DNA from: an uncultured Endozoicomonas sp.
GTDB taxonomy: Bacteria > Pseudomonadota > Gammaproteobacteria > Pseudomonadales > Endozoicomonadaceae
Length of the DNA: 64,000 nt
NCBI RefSeq assembly: GCF_947495845.1
Contig: NZ_CANMAO010000010.1
Location: 1 to 64,000, forward strand
Direction of reading: 5' to 3'
Shown here: positions 15,380 through 26,156 of the stretch, one piece after another
How the letters are laid out: the number at the start of each line of letters is the position of its first letter
How positions within the stretch are numbered: position 1 is the stretch's first letter
Made by a program: the position numbers and the translations under genes
Notes under the pieces: model-generated
Database searches by the model: none
Seen by the model: the letters and a program-made list of their open reading frames with translations, nothing else
What the model was told of the DNA's origin: nothing

Positions 15380-16957
15380 CTACTCCCACTCAATGGTCGC
15401 AGGCGGCTTACTGGAAACATCGTAGGTCACTCGGGAGACACGATCGATCTCATTAATGATCCGGTTGGACACTTTCTCCAACAGCTCATAAGGCAGATGA
15501 GCCCAGCGAGCAGTCATAAAATCAATGGTTTCAACAGCACGCAGTGCAATCACATACTCATAACGACGACCATCGCCCACAACACCAACAGACTTCACTG
15601 GCAGAAATACTGCAAACGCCTGACTGGTTTTGTGGTACCAACCCGCTTCACGAAGCTCATGAATGAAAATGGCATCCGCACGACGCAGGATTTCCGCGTA
15701 TTCTTTTTTCACTTCGCCAAGAATGCGCACACCAAGACCCGGACCCGGGAATGGATGGCGATAGACCATATCGTAAGGCAGACCAAGCTCAAGACCGATC
15801 TTCCGAACTTCGTCCTTAAACAGTTCGCGAAGCGGCTCCACCAGCTCCATCTTCATATCTTCTGGCAAACCACCCACATTGTGGTGAGATTTGATCACAT
15901 GGGCCTTACCCGTTTTCGATCCAGCAGACTCAATGACGTCCGGATAAATCGTTCCCTGGGCCAGAAACGCAATGTTATCCAGCTGACTGGAGTGCTCATC
16001 AAACACTTCGATAAATGAATTACCAATGATCTTGCGCTTTTCTTCCGGATCCTGAACACCTTTCAGGCGACCAAGAAACAGCTCTTCGGAATCCGCACGA
16101 ATCACGCGCACACCCATGTTTTCTGCAAACATGGACATCACCTGATCACCTTCGTTCAGACGCAGCAGGCCGTTATCGACAAACACGCAGACCAGCTGAT
16201 CACCAATAGCCTTATGCAGCAGTGCGGCAACTACGCTGGAATCAACACCACCAGAAAGACCAAGCAGCACTTTCTGATCGCCCACCTGTTCACGGACTCG
16301 TGCAATCGCGTCATCAATAATCTGACCCGGCGTCCACAGCTTTTGACAGCCCGCAATGTCCACCACAAAACGCTCGAGGATTCGTAAACCCTGGGCAGTG
16401 TGGGTCACTTCCGGGTGGAACTGAACACCGTAAAACTGCTTCTCTTCGCAAGCCATCGCTGCAATAGGACATGAAGGCGTCGAGGCCGCTACCACAAACC
16501 CTTCAGGAAGCGCACTGACTTTATCGCCATGGCTCATCCAAACATCCAGGCTTAGTTTTCCGCCTTCACCGACATGGTCTTCAATGCCATTAAACAGGCT
16601 GGTTTTGCCTTCCAGATCCACCCGGGCATAACCAAATTCGCGCAAATCAGAAGTGCTAACCTTTCCACCCAGCTGCTCAGCCATGGTTTGCATGCCGTAA
16701 CAGATGCCCAGCACCGGAATCCCAAGATTCAATACCAGTTCAGAAGCTCTCGGAGAATCCTCGCCAGTCACAGATTCCGGGCCACCGGAGAGAATCACCG
16801 CCTTTGGTGCAAAAGCCTGAATATCCTCATCGGACATATCCCAAGGGTGCAATTCACAGTAAACCCCGATTTCACGAACCCGACGGGCAATCAACTGAGT
16901 ATATTGGGAACCAAAATCAAGAATAAGAATACGGTCGGAATGGATGTCCTGGGACAT
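15380..16957 (-). CDS. guaA: GMP synthase (glutamine-hydrolysing)
   Basis: A 525-residue, two-domain enzyme converting XMP, ATP and glutamine to GMP. The class I amidotransferase domain has LGICYGMQ (Cys86) and QFHPEV with its His and Glu. The ATP-pyrophosphatase P-loop GLSGGVDSS lies near residue 234, and the C-terminal dimerisation domain ends in PPATIEWE, the universal GuaA terminus. Length equals E. coli GuaA (525). It lies 118 bases downstream of guaB on the same strand, the classical guaBA operon, with only a small hairpin (CCGGG/CCCGG, 17028-17044) between them. It acts in the cytoplasm in the last step of guanine nucleotide synthesis. Confidence 0.98.
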   Translation of the reverse strand: MSQDIHSDRILILDFGSQYTQLIARRVREIGVYCELHPWDMSDEDIQAFAPKAVILSGGPESVTGEDSPRASELVLNLGIPVLGICYGMQTMAEQLGGKVSTSDLREFGYARVDLEGKTSLFNGIEDHVGEGGKLSLDVWMSHGDKVSALPEGFVVAASTPSCPIAAMACEEKQFYGVQFHPEVTHTAQGLRILERFVVDIAGCQKLWTPGQIIDDAIARVREQVGDQKVLLGLSGGVDSSVVAALLHKAIGDQLVCVFVDNGLLRLNEGDQVMSMFAENMGVRVIRADSEELFLGRLKGVQDPEEKRKIIGNSFIEVFDEHSSQLDNIAFLAQGTIYPDVIESAGSKTGKAHVIKSHHNVGGLPEDMKMELVEPLRELFKDEVRKIGLELGLPYDMVYRHPFPGPGLGVRILGEVKKEYAEILRRADAIFIHELREAGWYHKTSQAFAVFLPVKSVGVVGDGRRYEYVIALRAVETIDFMTARWAHLPYELLEKVSNRIINEIDRVSRVTYDVSSKPPATIEWE

Positions 16958-17075
16958 GATAAATCGTCATCCTTTGTTCAGAGGCTCACATGAGCATTCT
17001 GAATATGAGCTTTTTAGATACAAACAACCGGGTCAACTGCCCGGCTGAAAGTATCAACAATAATTACGGTGCGAC

Positions 17076-18545
17076 TCAGCGAACGCGATAGTTCGGTGCT
17101 TCTTTAGTAATTGTCACATCGTGCACATGGGATTCCGCCATGCCCGCATTGGTTACGCGGACAAACTCAGGCTTGGTTCGCATGGCATCCATATCCGCAG
17201 AACCGGTGTAACCCATAGCAGCACGCAAGCCACCCACCATCTGATGGATAATGGCGTGCAGAGGCCCTTTGTAAGGTACACGACCTTCAATACCCTCAGG
17301 AACCAGCTTCTCAGTGCCCTCTTCTGCGCTCTGAAAATAACGATCACTGGAACCGGACGCCTGAGACATGGCGCCTAAAGAACCCATTCCGCGATAAGCC
17401 TTGTAACTACGACCCTGATAAAGCTCCACTTCACCCGGCGCTTCTTCAGTACCGGCCAGCATGCTGCCCAACATCACTGTGCTGGCACCGGCCACAATGG
17501 CTTTCGCCAAATCACCGGAGAAACGAATGCCACCGTCCGCAATGACAGGCACGCCGGTTCCCTTCAGCGCTTCAACCACATTGGCCACCGCACTGATTTG
17601 CGGCACACCAATACCGGTCACGATACGGGTAGTACAAATCGAACCCGGGCCGATGCCCACTTTAACCCCGTCAGCACCGGCTTCCACCAGTGCTTTACCA
17701 GCAGCACCAGTGGCAATATTGCCGCCAATAACCTGAACTTGCGGATAGGTTTCTTTCACCCACTTAACCCGCTCAATTACGCCGCGGGAATGACCATGAG
17801 CCGTATCGACAATAATCACATCAACGCCCGCAGCCACCAACGCTGCAACACGCTCCGGTGTTTCAGGGCCGGTACCAACCGCTGCACCGACAAGAAGCTG
17901 CCCCTGGGCATCTTTTGCTGCATCAGGGTACTTCTGGGCTTTTTTGATGTCTTTAACCGTCATCATGCCCGTCAGGCTGAACTGATCATCCACCACCAGC
18001 ACCTTTTCAATACGGTGCTTGTGCAACAGCTTTCTCACTTCTTCCGCATCAGTGCCTTCTTTCACCGTCACCAGACGATCTTTCTGGGTCATGATGTCAG
18101 AAACGGGCTTATCCAGATTTAAAACAAACCGAACATCCCTGCTCGTTACGATACCGACCAGATCAGTACCTGAAAGCACCGGAACACCGGAAATATTATG
18201 ATGGGTCGTCAGCTCTAACAGTTCGCGAACCGTCGCGCTGGCATCAATCGTGATTGGGTCTTTCACCACACCACTTTCATGCTTTTTAACTTTACGGACT
18301 TCCACGGCCTGCTGTTCAGCCGTCATGTTTTTATGGATAATGCCAATACCGCCTTCCTGCGCCATGGCGATTGCCAGTGACGCCTCGGTTACCGTATCCA
18401 TCGCCGCAGAGATCAGCGGAATATTCAGCTCAATATCTCGAGTCAGTTTTGTTTTCAGCTGGACATCTTTCGGGAGGACTTCGGAGTAGCCGGGCAGAAG
18501 GAGGACATCGTCGAAGGTGAGTGCATCTTGTGCAATTCTCAGCAT
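17076..18545 (-). CDS. guaB: Inosine-5'-monophosphate dehydrogenase
   Basis: The enzyme oxidises IMP to XMP with NAD+, the rate-limiting step of GMP synthesis. It is a TIM barrel with two CBS domains inserted at about residues 95-200 ([29 protein letters not shown]). The catalytic loop is GPGSICTTR and the flap region lies near [19 protein letters not shown] 18545 was chosen because [16 protein letters not shown] matches GuaB N-termini and gives 489 residues, the family length; the frame extends 20 codons further upstream without support. It is the first gene of guaBA and divergent from xseA, with 131 bases between them. Confidence 0.97.
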   Translation of the reverse strand: MLRIAQDALTFDDVLLLPGYSEVLPKDVQLKTKLTRDIELNIPLISAAMDTVTEASLAIAMAQEGGIGIIHKNMTAEQQAVEVRKVKKHESGVVKDPITIDASATVRELLELTTHHNISGVPVLSGTDLVGIVTSRDVRFVLNLDKPVSDIMTQKDRLVTVKEGTDAEEVRKLLHKHRIEKVLVVDDQFSLTGMMTVKDIKKAQKYPDAAKDAQGQLLVGAAVGTGPETPERVAALVAAGVDVIIVDTAHGHSRGVIERVKWVKETYPQVQVIGGNIATGAAGKALVEAGADGVKVGIGPGSICTTRIVTGIGVPQISAVANVVEALKGTGVPVIADGGIRFSGDLAKAIVAGASTVMLGSMLAGTEEAPGEVELYQGRSYKAYRGMGSLGAMSQASGSSDRYFQSAEEGTEKLVPEGIEGRVPYKGPLHAIIHQMVGGLRAAMGYTGSADMDAMRTKPEFVRVTNAGMAESHVHDVTITKEAPNYRVR

Positions 18546-18676
18546 TGCCTGTTTCCAAGAGTTGGTGGTAAAAGCGGGTAAAAAATTCGGACAAGTATAT
18601 CTCACAACTTCCCTTCAGCTAAACCACTATTTCAGGCAAAATGGTAAAAATCTGATCCGCTTGCCGAGCATTATTC

Positions 18677-20038
18677 ATGCATCACTTTACCGACGCCCCA
18701 TCCTCTCACGTTGAAACACCCGCCAAACCGTTATCCGTTTCGGAATTGAACGGTAAAGCCCGGCGACTGCTGGAAATGAGTTTCAACAATGTGCGGGTAG
18801 AAGGGGAAATATCGGGTTTGGCTCGCCCGAGCTCCGGGCACTGGTATTTCACCTTAAAAGACAAACAGTCCCAAATTCGCTGCGCCATGTTCAAAAACCG
18901 GAACCAGGCTCTGAAATTCACCCCCACCGAAGGCATGCGGCTTCTGATCAGAGGTCGGGTTAGCCTGTACGAAGGCCGTGGTGATTATCAGCTGCTGGTC
19001 GAACACATGGATCACGCCGGCACCGGTGACCTGCAAAAAGACTTTGAAGTGATGAAGGCCAAACTGGCCGCTGAAGGCTTATTTGATATTGATCGTAAAA
19101 AACCACTGCCCGAACACCCAAAGCATATTGGCGTCATTACCTCTCCTACGGGCGCCGCCATTCGGGATATTCTCACAGTTCTGAAACGACGTTTTCCATC
19201 CATTCCGGTCACCGTGATCCCAAGCTCAGTACAGGGGGATTACGCGAAACAGGAACTGGTGAATGCCATCAAACTGGCCGAAGCTGCCAATCAATTTGAT
19301 GTCCTGATCGTAGGTCGTGGCGGCGGTTCATTGGAAGATTTATGGCCATTTAACGAAGAAATCGTCGCCCGCGCCATCGCTGAATGCAGTATTCCAATCG
19401 TCAGCGCCGTGGGCCATGAAATCGACTTTACCATTGCCGATTTCGTTGCCGACCTCCGGGCAGCCACACCCTCCGCGGCTGCTGAAATCCTGAGCCCTGA
19501 TCGACAGGCCATACTGAACCAGCTGTTTCTATTTCAGCGCAAGCTAAACACAATGATTCAGCACAAATTGATTCTGAGCAGCAAAGAGCTCGGTAGCATT
19601 AAAGGTCGGCTTCGCCACCCTGGCGAACGTTTAAGAGACAGCGCCCAGCGACTGGACGATTTGGAAATACGGCTCAAGCAAGCAATGACACTTCAGCTGG
19701 AAAGATCGAATTCACGATTAAGCCGCCTTCAGGAACGCACGGAACGATGCAACCCCATTTTTCAGCTGGAATCTCTGAAAGGTAAAAATGAACGACTGGA
19801 ACAGAAACTGATTCAGTTGACATTGAACCAGCTTGAAAAACGCAGTTTCAAACTGGAAAAAGCATCCGGTGAATTAAATGCAGTGAGCCCCCTGGCCACT
19901 CTTTCCCGAGGTTACTCAATCACGTCACGGGACAGTATTATTATTAGAAGCAGCCAACAGTTGAAGGAGGGAGACCTCATCACTACGCGTTTTCATAAAG
20001 GAGAAGCTCTTTGTAAAATCGAAAAACTCGTTAGTTGA
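18677..20038 (+). CDS. xseA: Exodeoxyribonuclease VII large subunit
   Basis: A 453-residue protein. The N-terminal OB-fold domain (about 18-115, with VRVEGEISGLARPSSGHWYF) binds single-stranded DNA. The catalytic domain carries IGVITSPTGAAIRD and the DxxIVGRGGGSLEDLWPFN block, followed by SAVGHEIDFTI. A long coiled-coil region (about 300-400) and a short C-terminal segment SRGYSI complete the family layout. With XseB it degrades single-stranded DNA to oligonucleotides in recombination and mismatch repair. It is divergent from guaB. xseB is not in the window. Confidence 0.96.
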   Translation: MHHFTDAPSSHVETPAKPLSVSELNGKARRLLEMSFNNVRVEGEISGLARPSSGHWYFTLKDKQSQIRCAMFKNRNQALKFTPTEGMRLLIRGRVSLYEGRGDYQLLVEHMDHAGTGDLQKDFEVMKAKLAAEGLFDIDRKKPLPEHPKHIGVITSPTGAAIRDILTVLKRRFPSIPVTVIPSSVQGDYAKQELVNAIKLAEAANQFDVLIVGRGGGSLEDLWPFNEEIVARAIAECSIPIVSAVGHEIDFTIADFVADLRAATPSAAAEILSPDRQAILNQLFLFQRKLNTMIQHKLILSSKELGSIKGRLRHPGERLRDSAQRLDDLEIRLKQAMTLQLERSNSRLSRLQERTERCNPIFQLESLKGKNERLEQKLIQLTLNQLEKRSFKLEKASGELNAVSPLATLSRGYSITSRDSIIIRSSQQLKEGDLITTRFHKGEALCKIEKLVS

Positions 20039-20175
20039 TTCGAACACTAAATTCTGCAGACTGAAGTTTAAAATGAATCGCGAGCCAAATACTGCCAGCA
20101 TCTGGCTCAGTCGAGAATACCTGAAGCTTTAGATCTACAGGAAAGAAGAAATGGTCACCAAGCCTGATCATACCT

Positions 20176-20192
20176 CCCCTCCTTCGGAGGGG
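20176..20192. terminator. Possible hairpin between xseA and der
   Basis: CCCCTCC / GGAGGGG closes a TTC loop in the 285-bp gap between convergent xseA and der. It has no T-run on either side, so termination is uncertain. Nothing else is recognisable in the gap. Confidence 0.35.
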
Positions 20193-20323
20193 CATGACCG
20201 ATAAGCAAGCAACCCGATTGCAACAACTCCAGACTTCTGAAGTATTTTAATCAGCACTTCCAGCTCACCAGGCAATACATCCGATATGTCATCCAACAAC
20301 TGCCTTTAAGAAACAGCTCAACC

Positions 20324-21748
20324 TTAACGCTTGGTTTTTCTCTTCTCCTTGGCAAACTGCGCTGTTTTTTCAACGCGACGCTTGCGATGGGCTTGACGCT
20401 GATCCGCTTCTTTTACTTCAGCATACGGGTTATCGCCGGAACGGAATTCAATCCGGATCGGAGTTCCCATAATCTTCAGCACTTTGCGGAAGGTGTTTTC
20501 AAGGTATCGACGATAAGCGGAAGGCACTTTCTCCGTCTGATTACCGTGAATAATAATGGTCGGCGGGTTCATCGCACCGGCATGGCAGTAACGCAGCTTT
20601 ATACGACGATTGTTCACCATTGGCGGCTGGTGTTCTTTTACCGCATCTTCCAGAATACGGGTCAGACGGTTAGTAGACAGCTTGCTAGTCGCCGCTTCAT
20701 AAGCCTCCTCAATGGAATCATAAAGATTGCCTACACCCGTACCATGCATCGCAGAAATGGTATGAATACGAGCATAATTAATAAACCCAAGGCGACGATT
20801 CAGCTCTTTTTTAACATCCGCTCTCTGCTGTTCCTGCATTCCGTCCCATTTGTTCAGCGCGATAACCACGGCTCGACCGGCATCCAAAACAAAGCCAAGC
20901 AGATGAAGATCCTGTTCAACAATGCCTTCCCGGGCATCCAGCACCAGAACCACCACATTAGCATCTTCAATGGCCTGGAGGGTTTTGATCACAGAGAATT
21001 TTTCAATGGATTCAGACACCTTGCCACGACGGCGCACACCCGCCGTATCGATCAGTGTGTAATCCTGACCAAAGCGCTCGTAAGGAATGTAAACACTGTC
21101 GCGAGTGGTTCCCGCTTCGTCGTAAACAACGACTCGGTCTTCGCCCAGCAGACGATTAACCAATGTTGATTTACCCACATTCGGGCGACCAACAATACCA
21201 ATCTTGATGCCTCTGGCCTTGGTGGGTTCATTCTCATCCGCTACATATTCTTCCACACCCGTGCAATCAAACAGCACATCCTCAATCATATTGCTGACGC
21301 CGCGACCATGAACCGCTGCAATATGAAAAGCAGAACCAATACCCAGAGAAGCGAAATCGGTTTCTGCCTGCTCGGCATCCACACGATCCACCTTGTTAAG
21401 AACCAGGTGATACTTTTTGCCCTGCTTACGAAGATGCAGAGCAATCATTTCATCCGCAGCGGTCAGCCCTGCCTTGGCATCCACCAGAAACAAGACGACA
21501 TCAGCCTCAGTGATTGCCGTCAGGGACTGCTCTGCCATCGCGGAGTCAATACCTTCCTCATCACCGGAAATACCACCAGTATCAATGACGATATAGGGAT
21601 GAGAGCCAACTTTGCCCTCACCATACTTCCGATCCCGGGTCAGCCCAGCCACGTTGGCAACAAGAGCATCCCTGGATCGGGTGAGACGGTTAAAGAGGGT
21701 GGATTTGCCAACGTTAGGGCGACCCACCAGGGCAATTACAGGAACCAT
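20324..21748 (-). CDS. der: Ribosome-assembly GTPase Der (EngA)
   Basis: A tandem-GTPase protein of 474 residues from ATG 21748. Two G domains each show GRPNVGKST (G1) and DTGG / DTAG (G3), with NKxD motifs NKVD and NKWD. A C-terminal KH-like domain follows ([23 protein letters not shown]) and a basic tail. Der is needed for 50S subunit maturation. A GTG at 21760 is an alternative start, but [16 protein letters not shown] matches family N-termini exactly. It is last in the bamB-der block, yet a strong terminator hairpin at 21773-21801 separates it from bamB, so it probably has its own promoter or relies on read-through. Confidence 0.97.
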   Translation of the reverse strand: MVPVIALVGRPNVGKSTLFNRLTRSRDALVANVAGLTRDRKYGEGKVGSHPYIVIDTGGISGDEEGIDSAMAEQSLTAITEADVVLFLVDAKAGLTAADEMIALHLRKQGKKYHLVLNKVDRVDAEQAETDFASLGIGSAFHIAAVHGRGVSNMIEDVLFDCTGVEEYVADENEPTKARGIKIGIVGRPNVGKSTLVNRLLGEDRVVVYDEAGTTRDSVYIPYERFGQDYTLIDTAGVRRRGKVSESIEKFSVIKTLQAIEDANVVVLVLDAREGIVEQDLHLLGFVLDAGRAVVIALNKWDGMQEQQRADVKKELNRRLGFINYARIHTISAMHGTGVGNLYDSIEEAYEAATSKLSTNRLTRILEDAVKEHQPPMVNNRRIKLRYCHAGAMNPPTIIIHGNQTEKVPSAYRRYLENTFRKVLKIMGTPIRIEFRSGDNPYAEVKEADQRQAHRKRRVEKTAQFAKEKRKTKR

Positions 21749-21772
21749 ATTATTTACCACAACAATGTAAAA

Positions 21773-21801
21773 CGGGCTGAACCCGTTAAAGGTTCAGCCC
21801 G
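21773..21801 (-). terminator. Terminator hairpin after bamB
   Basis: A perfect 11-bp stem, CGGGCTGAACC / GGTTCAGCCCG, with a 7-base loop, followed on the minus strand by TTTTAC. It lies between the bamB stop (21832) and the der start (21748), so transcription reaching der from bamB should be reduced. Confidence 0.75.
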
Positions 21802-21831
21802 ACAGCGCATTTTTCCAGCTAGAAGACCGAA

Positions 21832-23001
21832 TCAGTCTGAAGACTTTTCCTTCAGAGCCATCAGCTCACCTTCTGCAGTCAAAACAAACATCAGATCATT
21901 ATCCACCAGTGGCTGAGCCTTGATGGCGGATGAACCTGTTTTAAAACGTCCAGCCTGACTACCGTCCAGCTGAGACATCAGGTGCAGATAACCTTCACTG
22001 TCACCAACCACCACATAACTACCAAAAGCAGCCGGGGCGGATAAGCGACGATATTCAAAATCTTCCTGGCGCCAGTTTACAGCACCACTTTTTTGATCAA
22101 TGGAACTAAGATAGCTTTCTTCACTGGTCAGGTACACGGCACCATAACCATCAGCCATACCTTTATAGCTGGACAGCTCTTTAGACCAGCGCACACGGCC
22201 ACTGTAAAGATCCATCGCCGCTACATTACCCTGATAGCTATCAAAGAAAATCACATTATCCAAAATCAGAGGTGCGCCTTTAATATCTACCATGCGCTCC
22301 AGCTCGGTACTGCCTCTTGGGACAGAAACCCGGGAACTCCACAATGGCGCACCGTTTTCCAGACGGAAGGCCTTCGCCTCACCACTGGCAAATCCGGCAA
22401 ACACCGCTTCACGGAACATCACCGGCTCAGAAGAACCTCTCAGCGTTAAAGCAGGCTGCAAAGCTTCCTGACGCCACAGATATTTACCGGTATCCGCATC
22501 CAGAACGGTTAAGCGATCATCAATACTCTGAACAGCCACATAAATACCATCGGTGACCGGTGCACTGAGAATTTCACTGCTTACCCGTGAACGCCAAAGC
22601 TCAGCACCATTTTCCTGATCCAGGGCAATGACTTCACCATCCAGCGTTCCCAACAATACCTTGCCGTAATAAGCACTGACACCACCGCCGACGTGAATAT
22701 CGTCAAGCTCGGTTTTCCAAAGCTGCTTACCGGTATCACGCTCAAAGGCATAAACGGAACCTTTGGAACCCGCAGCAAATACCTTGTCATCATCAACGGC
22801 AGGCTTCAGATTTTCAAAACGATTTCCAACCCCTTTACCGGCTCCTCGGGACCAGACTTCCGTGAGCTCGACCCTTTCATCACTGATCGACTGGAGAGGT
22901 TTAGGAGCTCTGATCTCCTCTTCATCCGATGAAAAAATACTGCATGCAGAGAGACTCAGCACAACCAGAAGTGCAACACTGCCCCTAAACAACTTCTCCA
23001 T
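21832..23001 (-). CDS. bamB: Outer membrane protein assembly factor BamB (lipoprotein)
   Basis: The start is ATG 23001, preceded by AGAGGGA. The signal peptide MEKLFRGSVALLVVLSLSAC ends in a lipobox with the lipidated cysteine at position 20. The rest is an eight-bladed PQQ-type beta-propeller, visible as repeated AxDxxTGxxxWR units (AFERDTGKQLWKTE, ALDQENGAELWRS, VLDADTGKYLWR, AMDLYSGRVRW). Mature BamB sits on the inner face of the outer membrane and works with BamA in inserting beta-barrel proteins. The 389-residue length matches the family. It lies four bases downstream of yfgM in the conserved hisS-yfgM-bamB-der order. A further in-frame start 12 codons upstream would spoil the signal peptide. 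Confidence 0.96.
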   Translation of the reverse strand: MEKLFRGSVALLVVLSLSACSIFSSDEEEIRAPKPLQSISDERVELTEVWSRGAGKGVGNRFENLKPAVDDDKVFAAGSKGSVYAFERDTGKQLWKTELDDIHVGGGVSAYYGKVLLGTLDGEVIALDQENGAELWRSRVSSEILSAPVTDGIYVAVQSIDDRLTVLDADTGKYLWRQEALQPALTLRGSSEPVMFREAVFAGFASGEAKAFRLENGAPLWSSRVSVPRGSTELERMVDIKGAPLILDNVIFFDSYQGNVAAMDLYSGRVRWSKELSSYKGMADGYGAVYLTSEESYLSSIDQKSGAVNWRQEDFEYRRLSAPAAFGSYVVVGDSEGYLHLMSQLDGSQAGRFKTGSSAIKAQPLVDNDLMFVLTAEGELMALKEKSSD

Positions 23002-23005
23002 TACA

Positions 23006-23737
23006 TTATCCCTCTTGTTCTGAAGACTTCTGTTCATTTGACGGGATCGGCGCCATTGCTGCCAGATCGTCCAGCTTCAGCTGCAGCAGCGGTCGGTTCT
23101 GACCATTTTCGCGAGCTGCATCCACCGCGGTCTGATAAGCCTGTTCCGCCTTGACCCGGTCGCCCTGCGCCAACCAGGCATCACCTTTGACCGATTCAAT
23201 CGTCGCCTGATAAGTTTTTTCAGATGTTAGACCCGCCAACAAATCCAGTGCTTTCTGGCCATTTTCACCGGACTCTGCCAGCAGAACCCGCGCAAGACGA
23301 AGTGTTGCCATGGTGTTCACTTCCGGAGCAGGCTTCTGGGCAAGCACCCATTCCAGAGACCTTCTTGCTGCCTCAAGCTGACCATCCTGAACCTGCTGCT
23401 GTGCAAGGAACAGTGTGGCAAAGACTGCATACTGACTGTCTTCAAAGTCACTCTGCAGAGTCGTCACCAAGTGGTTAACGGTGGCTTTCTGCTCTTCAGT
23501 CAATGACTGAAGAGACAATGCCGCCAATTGGTTTTGCTGATCCACCTGAACCGTATCCAGCAGGCTCTGATAAAGCGATGACGCTTCAGCAATCTGCTGG
23601 CTCTGGGTTTTCTGCCAGTATTTGTAACCAGACACAGAGGCCAGCGTAATAGCAACACCCAGAATCACGGGCTGGCCATAATCCTTCCATAGGTTTTTAA
23701 GCAGTTGTACCTGCTCGTCATCAGATTGGTAACTCAC
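23006..23737 (-). CDS. yfgM: Ancillary SecYEG translocon subunit YfgM
   Basis: A 243-residue protein. A short cytoplasmic N-terminus with QVQLLKNLWKDYG is followed by one membrane span (23-40) and a periplasmic TPR-like helical domain with LFLAQQQVQDGQLEAARRSL and ALDLLAGLTS. YfgM binds SecYEG and the periplasmic chaperone PpiD and helps hand over secreted proteins. The start codon is GTG (23737) with AGGAG upstream; the N-terminus aligns with family members. The gene sits in the universal position between hisS and bamB, four bases before the latter. Confidence 0.92.
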   Translation of the reverse strand: MSYQSDDEQVQLLKNLWKDYGQPVILGVAITLASVSGYKYWQKTQSQQIAEASSLYQSLLDTVQVDQQNQLAALSLQSLTEEQKATVNHLVTTLQSDFEDSQYAVFATLFLAQQQVQDGQLEAARRSLEWVLAQKPAPEVNTMATLRLARVLLAESGENGQKALDLLAGLTSEKTYQATIESVKGDAWLAQGDRVKAEQAYQTAVDAARENGQNRPLLQLKLDDLAAMAPIPSNEQKSSEQEG

Positions 23738-23786
23738 CCTTTACTCCTGATCTTTTTCTCAAAACAGCCAAGGTACTCAGAGCACC

Positions 23787-25067
23787 TTACTGCAAAATAC
23801 TTTTTAGAAATCCTGAAACTTCAGACAGTGGCAGTTGCTGCTGAGCTTCATCCGCTCTCAAGGACTTAATCGTTGCAGTGCCGGCCTGCAACTCATCTTC
23901 CCCTATAATCAGCGCATACTTTGCACCACTGCGATCGGCGCGCTTCATTTGAGCCTTGAATCCACCGCCGCCACAATTCATAAGGATTTTAAACTGTGGA
24001 AGTGCGTCACGTAAACGTTCGACCACTGGCAAAGCTTTATTACCAATGCCATCACCAACAGCAACAACGGTAACATCCACCTGATTATTCACAGTTTCTG
24101 GCAGCAACTGGAGTGTTTCCAGCATCAGGATAAGCCGTTCCATACCCATGGCAAAACCAACACCTGCGGTCGGTTTACCACCCAGCATTTCAACCAATGC
24201 ATCGTACCGGCCACCGGCACACACCGTACCTTGTGAGCCAAGACTTTCTGTTATCCACTCAAAAACCGTGCGTCCATAATAGTCCAACCCACGCACCAAC
24301 TTGGTATTGACCCGATAGGAAACCCCAGCTTCATCCAGAACTTTCTTTAAATCTTCAAAATGGTTCCGGGATTCTTCATCAAGATAGTCAAACAATTCAG
24401 GGGCATCAGCCACAATTTTCTGTGTACCGGCATCTTTACTATCAAGGATTCTTAATGGGTTGATGGTTAAACGACGACGACTGTCTTCGTCCAAATCCGC
24501 TTCATACTGAGACAAATAGGCAACCAGCGCCTCACGGTAACGCAGACGGGATTCCTGGGTACCCAGCGTATTTAGTTCCAGAGTAACGTGCTCACTTAAT
24601 CCCAACTGCTGCCAAAGGCGAGCGGTCATCAGAATCAACTCAGCATCAATATCCGGACCAACCATTCCGTAGGCTTCAACACTGATCTGATGAAATTGGC
24701 GGTAGCGCCCTTTTTGTGGACGCTCATAACGGAACATTGGACCAGACGTCCAAAGACGTTGAATCTGATTATAGAGAAGACCATTCTGGATGCCCGCACG
24801 AACGATGGATGCTGTTGCTTCAGGGCGAAGAGAGAGCTTTTCACCGTTACGGTCTTCAAAGGTGTACATTTCTTTTTCGACGATATCGGTGCCCGTGCCA
24901 ATACCGCGGCTGAACAATGCAGAACTTTCAGCAATAGGAACCCGGATTTCCTGGTAACCGTAGGTTCCAAGCACGGATCTCACTTGTTGCTCAAGATATT
25001 GCCAGGCTGGTGTCTGATCGGGAAGAATGTCATTCATTCCCCGGATGGCTTGAAGCTGTTTGCCCAA
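23787..25067 (-). CDS. hisS: Histidyl-tRNA synthetase
   Basis: A 426-residue class II synthetase charging tRNA-His. The N-terminus [12 protein letters not shown] is the family hallmark. Histidine-binding motifs [13 protein letters not shown] and [14 protein letters not shown], and motif 3 [11 protein letters not shown], follow. The C-terminal anticodon-binding domain starts near residue 330. The start is a rare TTG at 25067, required because the family alignment reaches back to the residue before GKQLQAIRG and no ATG or GTG is available; AAGGAT lies a few bases upstream. Upstream comes rodZ at a distance of 189 bases, where ispG is normally found but is missing. Confidence 0.96.
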   Translation of the reverse strand: MGKQLQAIRGMNDILPDQTPAWQYLEQQVRSVLGTYGYQEIRVPIAESSALFSRGIGTGTDIVEKEMYTFEDRNGEKLSLRPEATASIVRAGIQNGLLYNQIQRLWTSGPMFRYERPQKGRYRQFHQISVEAYGMVGPDIDAELILMTARLWQQLGLSEHVTLELNTLGTQESRLRYREALVAYLSQYEADLDEDSRRRLTINPLRILDSKDAGTQKIVADAPELFDYLDEESRNHFEDLKKVLDEAGVSYRVNTKLVRGLDYYGRTVFEWITESLGSQGTVCAGGRYDALVEMLGGKPTAGVGFAMGMERLILMLETLQLLPETVNNQVDVTVVAVGDGIGNKALPVVERLRDALPQFKILMNCGGGGFKAQMKRADRSGAKYALIIGEDELQAGTATIKSLRADEAQQQLPLSEVSGFLKSILQ

Positions 25068-25256
25068 ACTGAAGATCCTTTAACTGAAACAGTCAGGGTA
25101 GCCATTCATGGTATCGAGGTGATATCAAGGTCAACGATAGGGCTACCCAGACTGACAAATCGCAAAAATTGAGCAACTATACCCGCTGACACCTTACAAT
25201 GACAATCCCGAAAGGAGCAAGCTCCGGCAATCTTCTAATAAAAGAGCTTCAGACAC

Positions 25257-26156
25257 TCAGCCCTGCTCATTCACCTTAAGTTGAATACTGGCCACTCGGG
25301 AACGAGATTGAGGGTTTGATACTGTGTCACCAGCAAAAACAATTTGATCAACCGCTGGCGAGTTACCAAAACGCACATTCACCGGGGGAAGAACCTGAAG
25401 ATCAATGGCAGTACCTGATTGCTGAACACTGGAAACGATAATTTTGCCTGTTGCATCTGTCACCTCGACCCAGCACTCTCCTTTGAAACTGATCATCAGA
25501 CTTTTCATCAGCCCATCAGGTTCAACTGCTTTCGACGCTTCCGCAGCTGGCGTTATATGGTCTGTTTCAGGGAGAATATTTGTCGTTTCTTCAGAAGACT
25601 CAACCAACTCAGGCTTTTCAGTCACTATCGTTTCCGAAGGTAAGGCCTGCGCGTTTTCAGGCTCAGAGATGGCTAAAGAAGCATCCTCTGCATTTATGCT
25701 TTGTTCTAAAACAACCGCACTGGAAACTTCAGGCTTTAACCAGTTATTCCAGAGAAAATAACTCAAGCCTCCCAGGGATACCACAAGCACCAAAATCAAG
25801 GCATTCGCTGGCGAAGGTGTTGAATGAGCCCTGAGGGGCTTGATGGTTTTTTCAACGTCCAACTTCAACACTTTTTCGCTTTGACCAGAGATATGCTGGT
25901 CATAAACTGCAGCAAGCTCATCACCATTCAAACCCAAAATTTTGGCATAATTACGAAGATAACCACGAACAAAAGTAGACTGAGGAAGCTCAGTATAATC
26001 GTCATTTTCCAAAGCCCGTACATAGGTTTCGGTAATTTTTAACGCCAGGGCAGCATCAATAACGCTCATCCCCTGGCTTTCTCGAGCCTGTAGCAGTTGA
26101 GTACCGGGCAACAATGCCCGGTTTAATTCTTCTTGCAGAGAATCCTGATCACTCAT
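25257..26156 (-). CDS. rodZ: Cytoskeletal cell-shape protein RodZ
   Basis: A 299-residue bitopic membrane protein. A cytoplasmic helix-turn-helix domain occupies about 20-85 (LLQARESQGMSVIDAALALK; FVRGYLRNYAKIL), followed by a linker and one membrane span at 119-136. The variable acidic periplasmic part ends in a DUF4115 beta domain (CWVEVTDATGKIIVS..PVNVRFGN). RodZ links MreB filaments to the membrane and sets rod shape. The start overlaps the end of pilW by eight bases, so the two genes are coupled. The order rlmN-pilW-rodZ is conserved in Pseudomonas relatives. Confidence 0.92.
   Translation of the reverse strand: MSDQDSLQEELNRALLPGTQLLQARESQGMSVIDAALALKITETYVRALENDDYTELPQSTFVRGYLRNYAKILGLNGDELAAVYDQHISGQSEKVLKLDVEKTIKPLRAHSTPSPANALILVLVVSLGGLSYFLWNNWLKPEVSSAVVLEQSINAEDASLAISEPENAQALPSETIVTEKPELVESSEETTNILPETDHITPAAEASKAVEPDGLMKSLMISFKGECWVEVTDATGKIIVSSVQQSGTAIDLQVLPPVNVRFGNSPAVDQIVFAGDTVSNPQSRSRVASIQLKVNEQG

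Noticed and set aside
25068-25256. Possible remnant of ispG between rodZ and hisS
   Set aside because: No segment translates to any part of IspG that I recognise.
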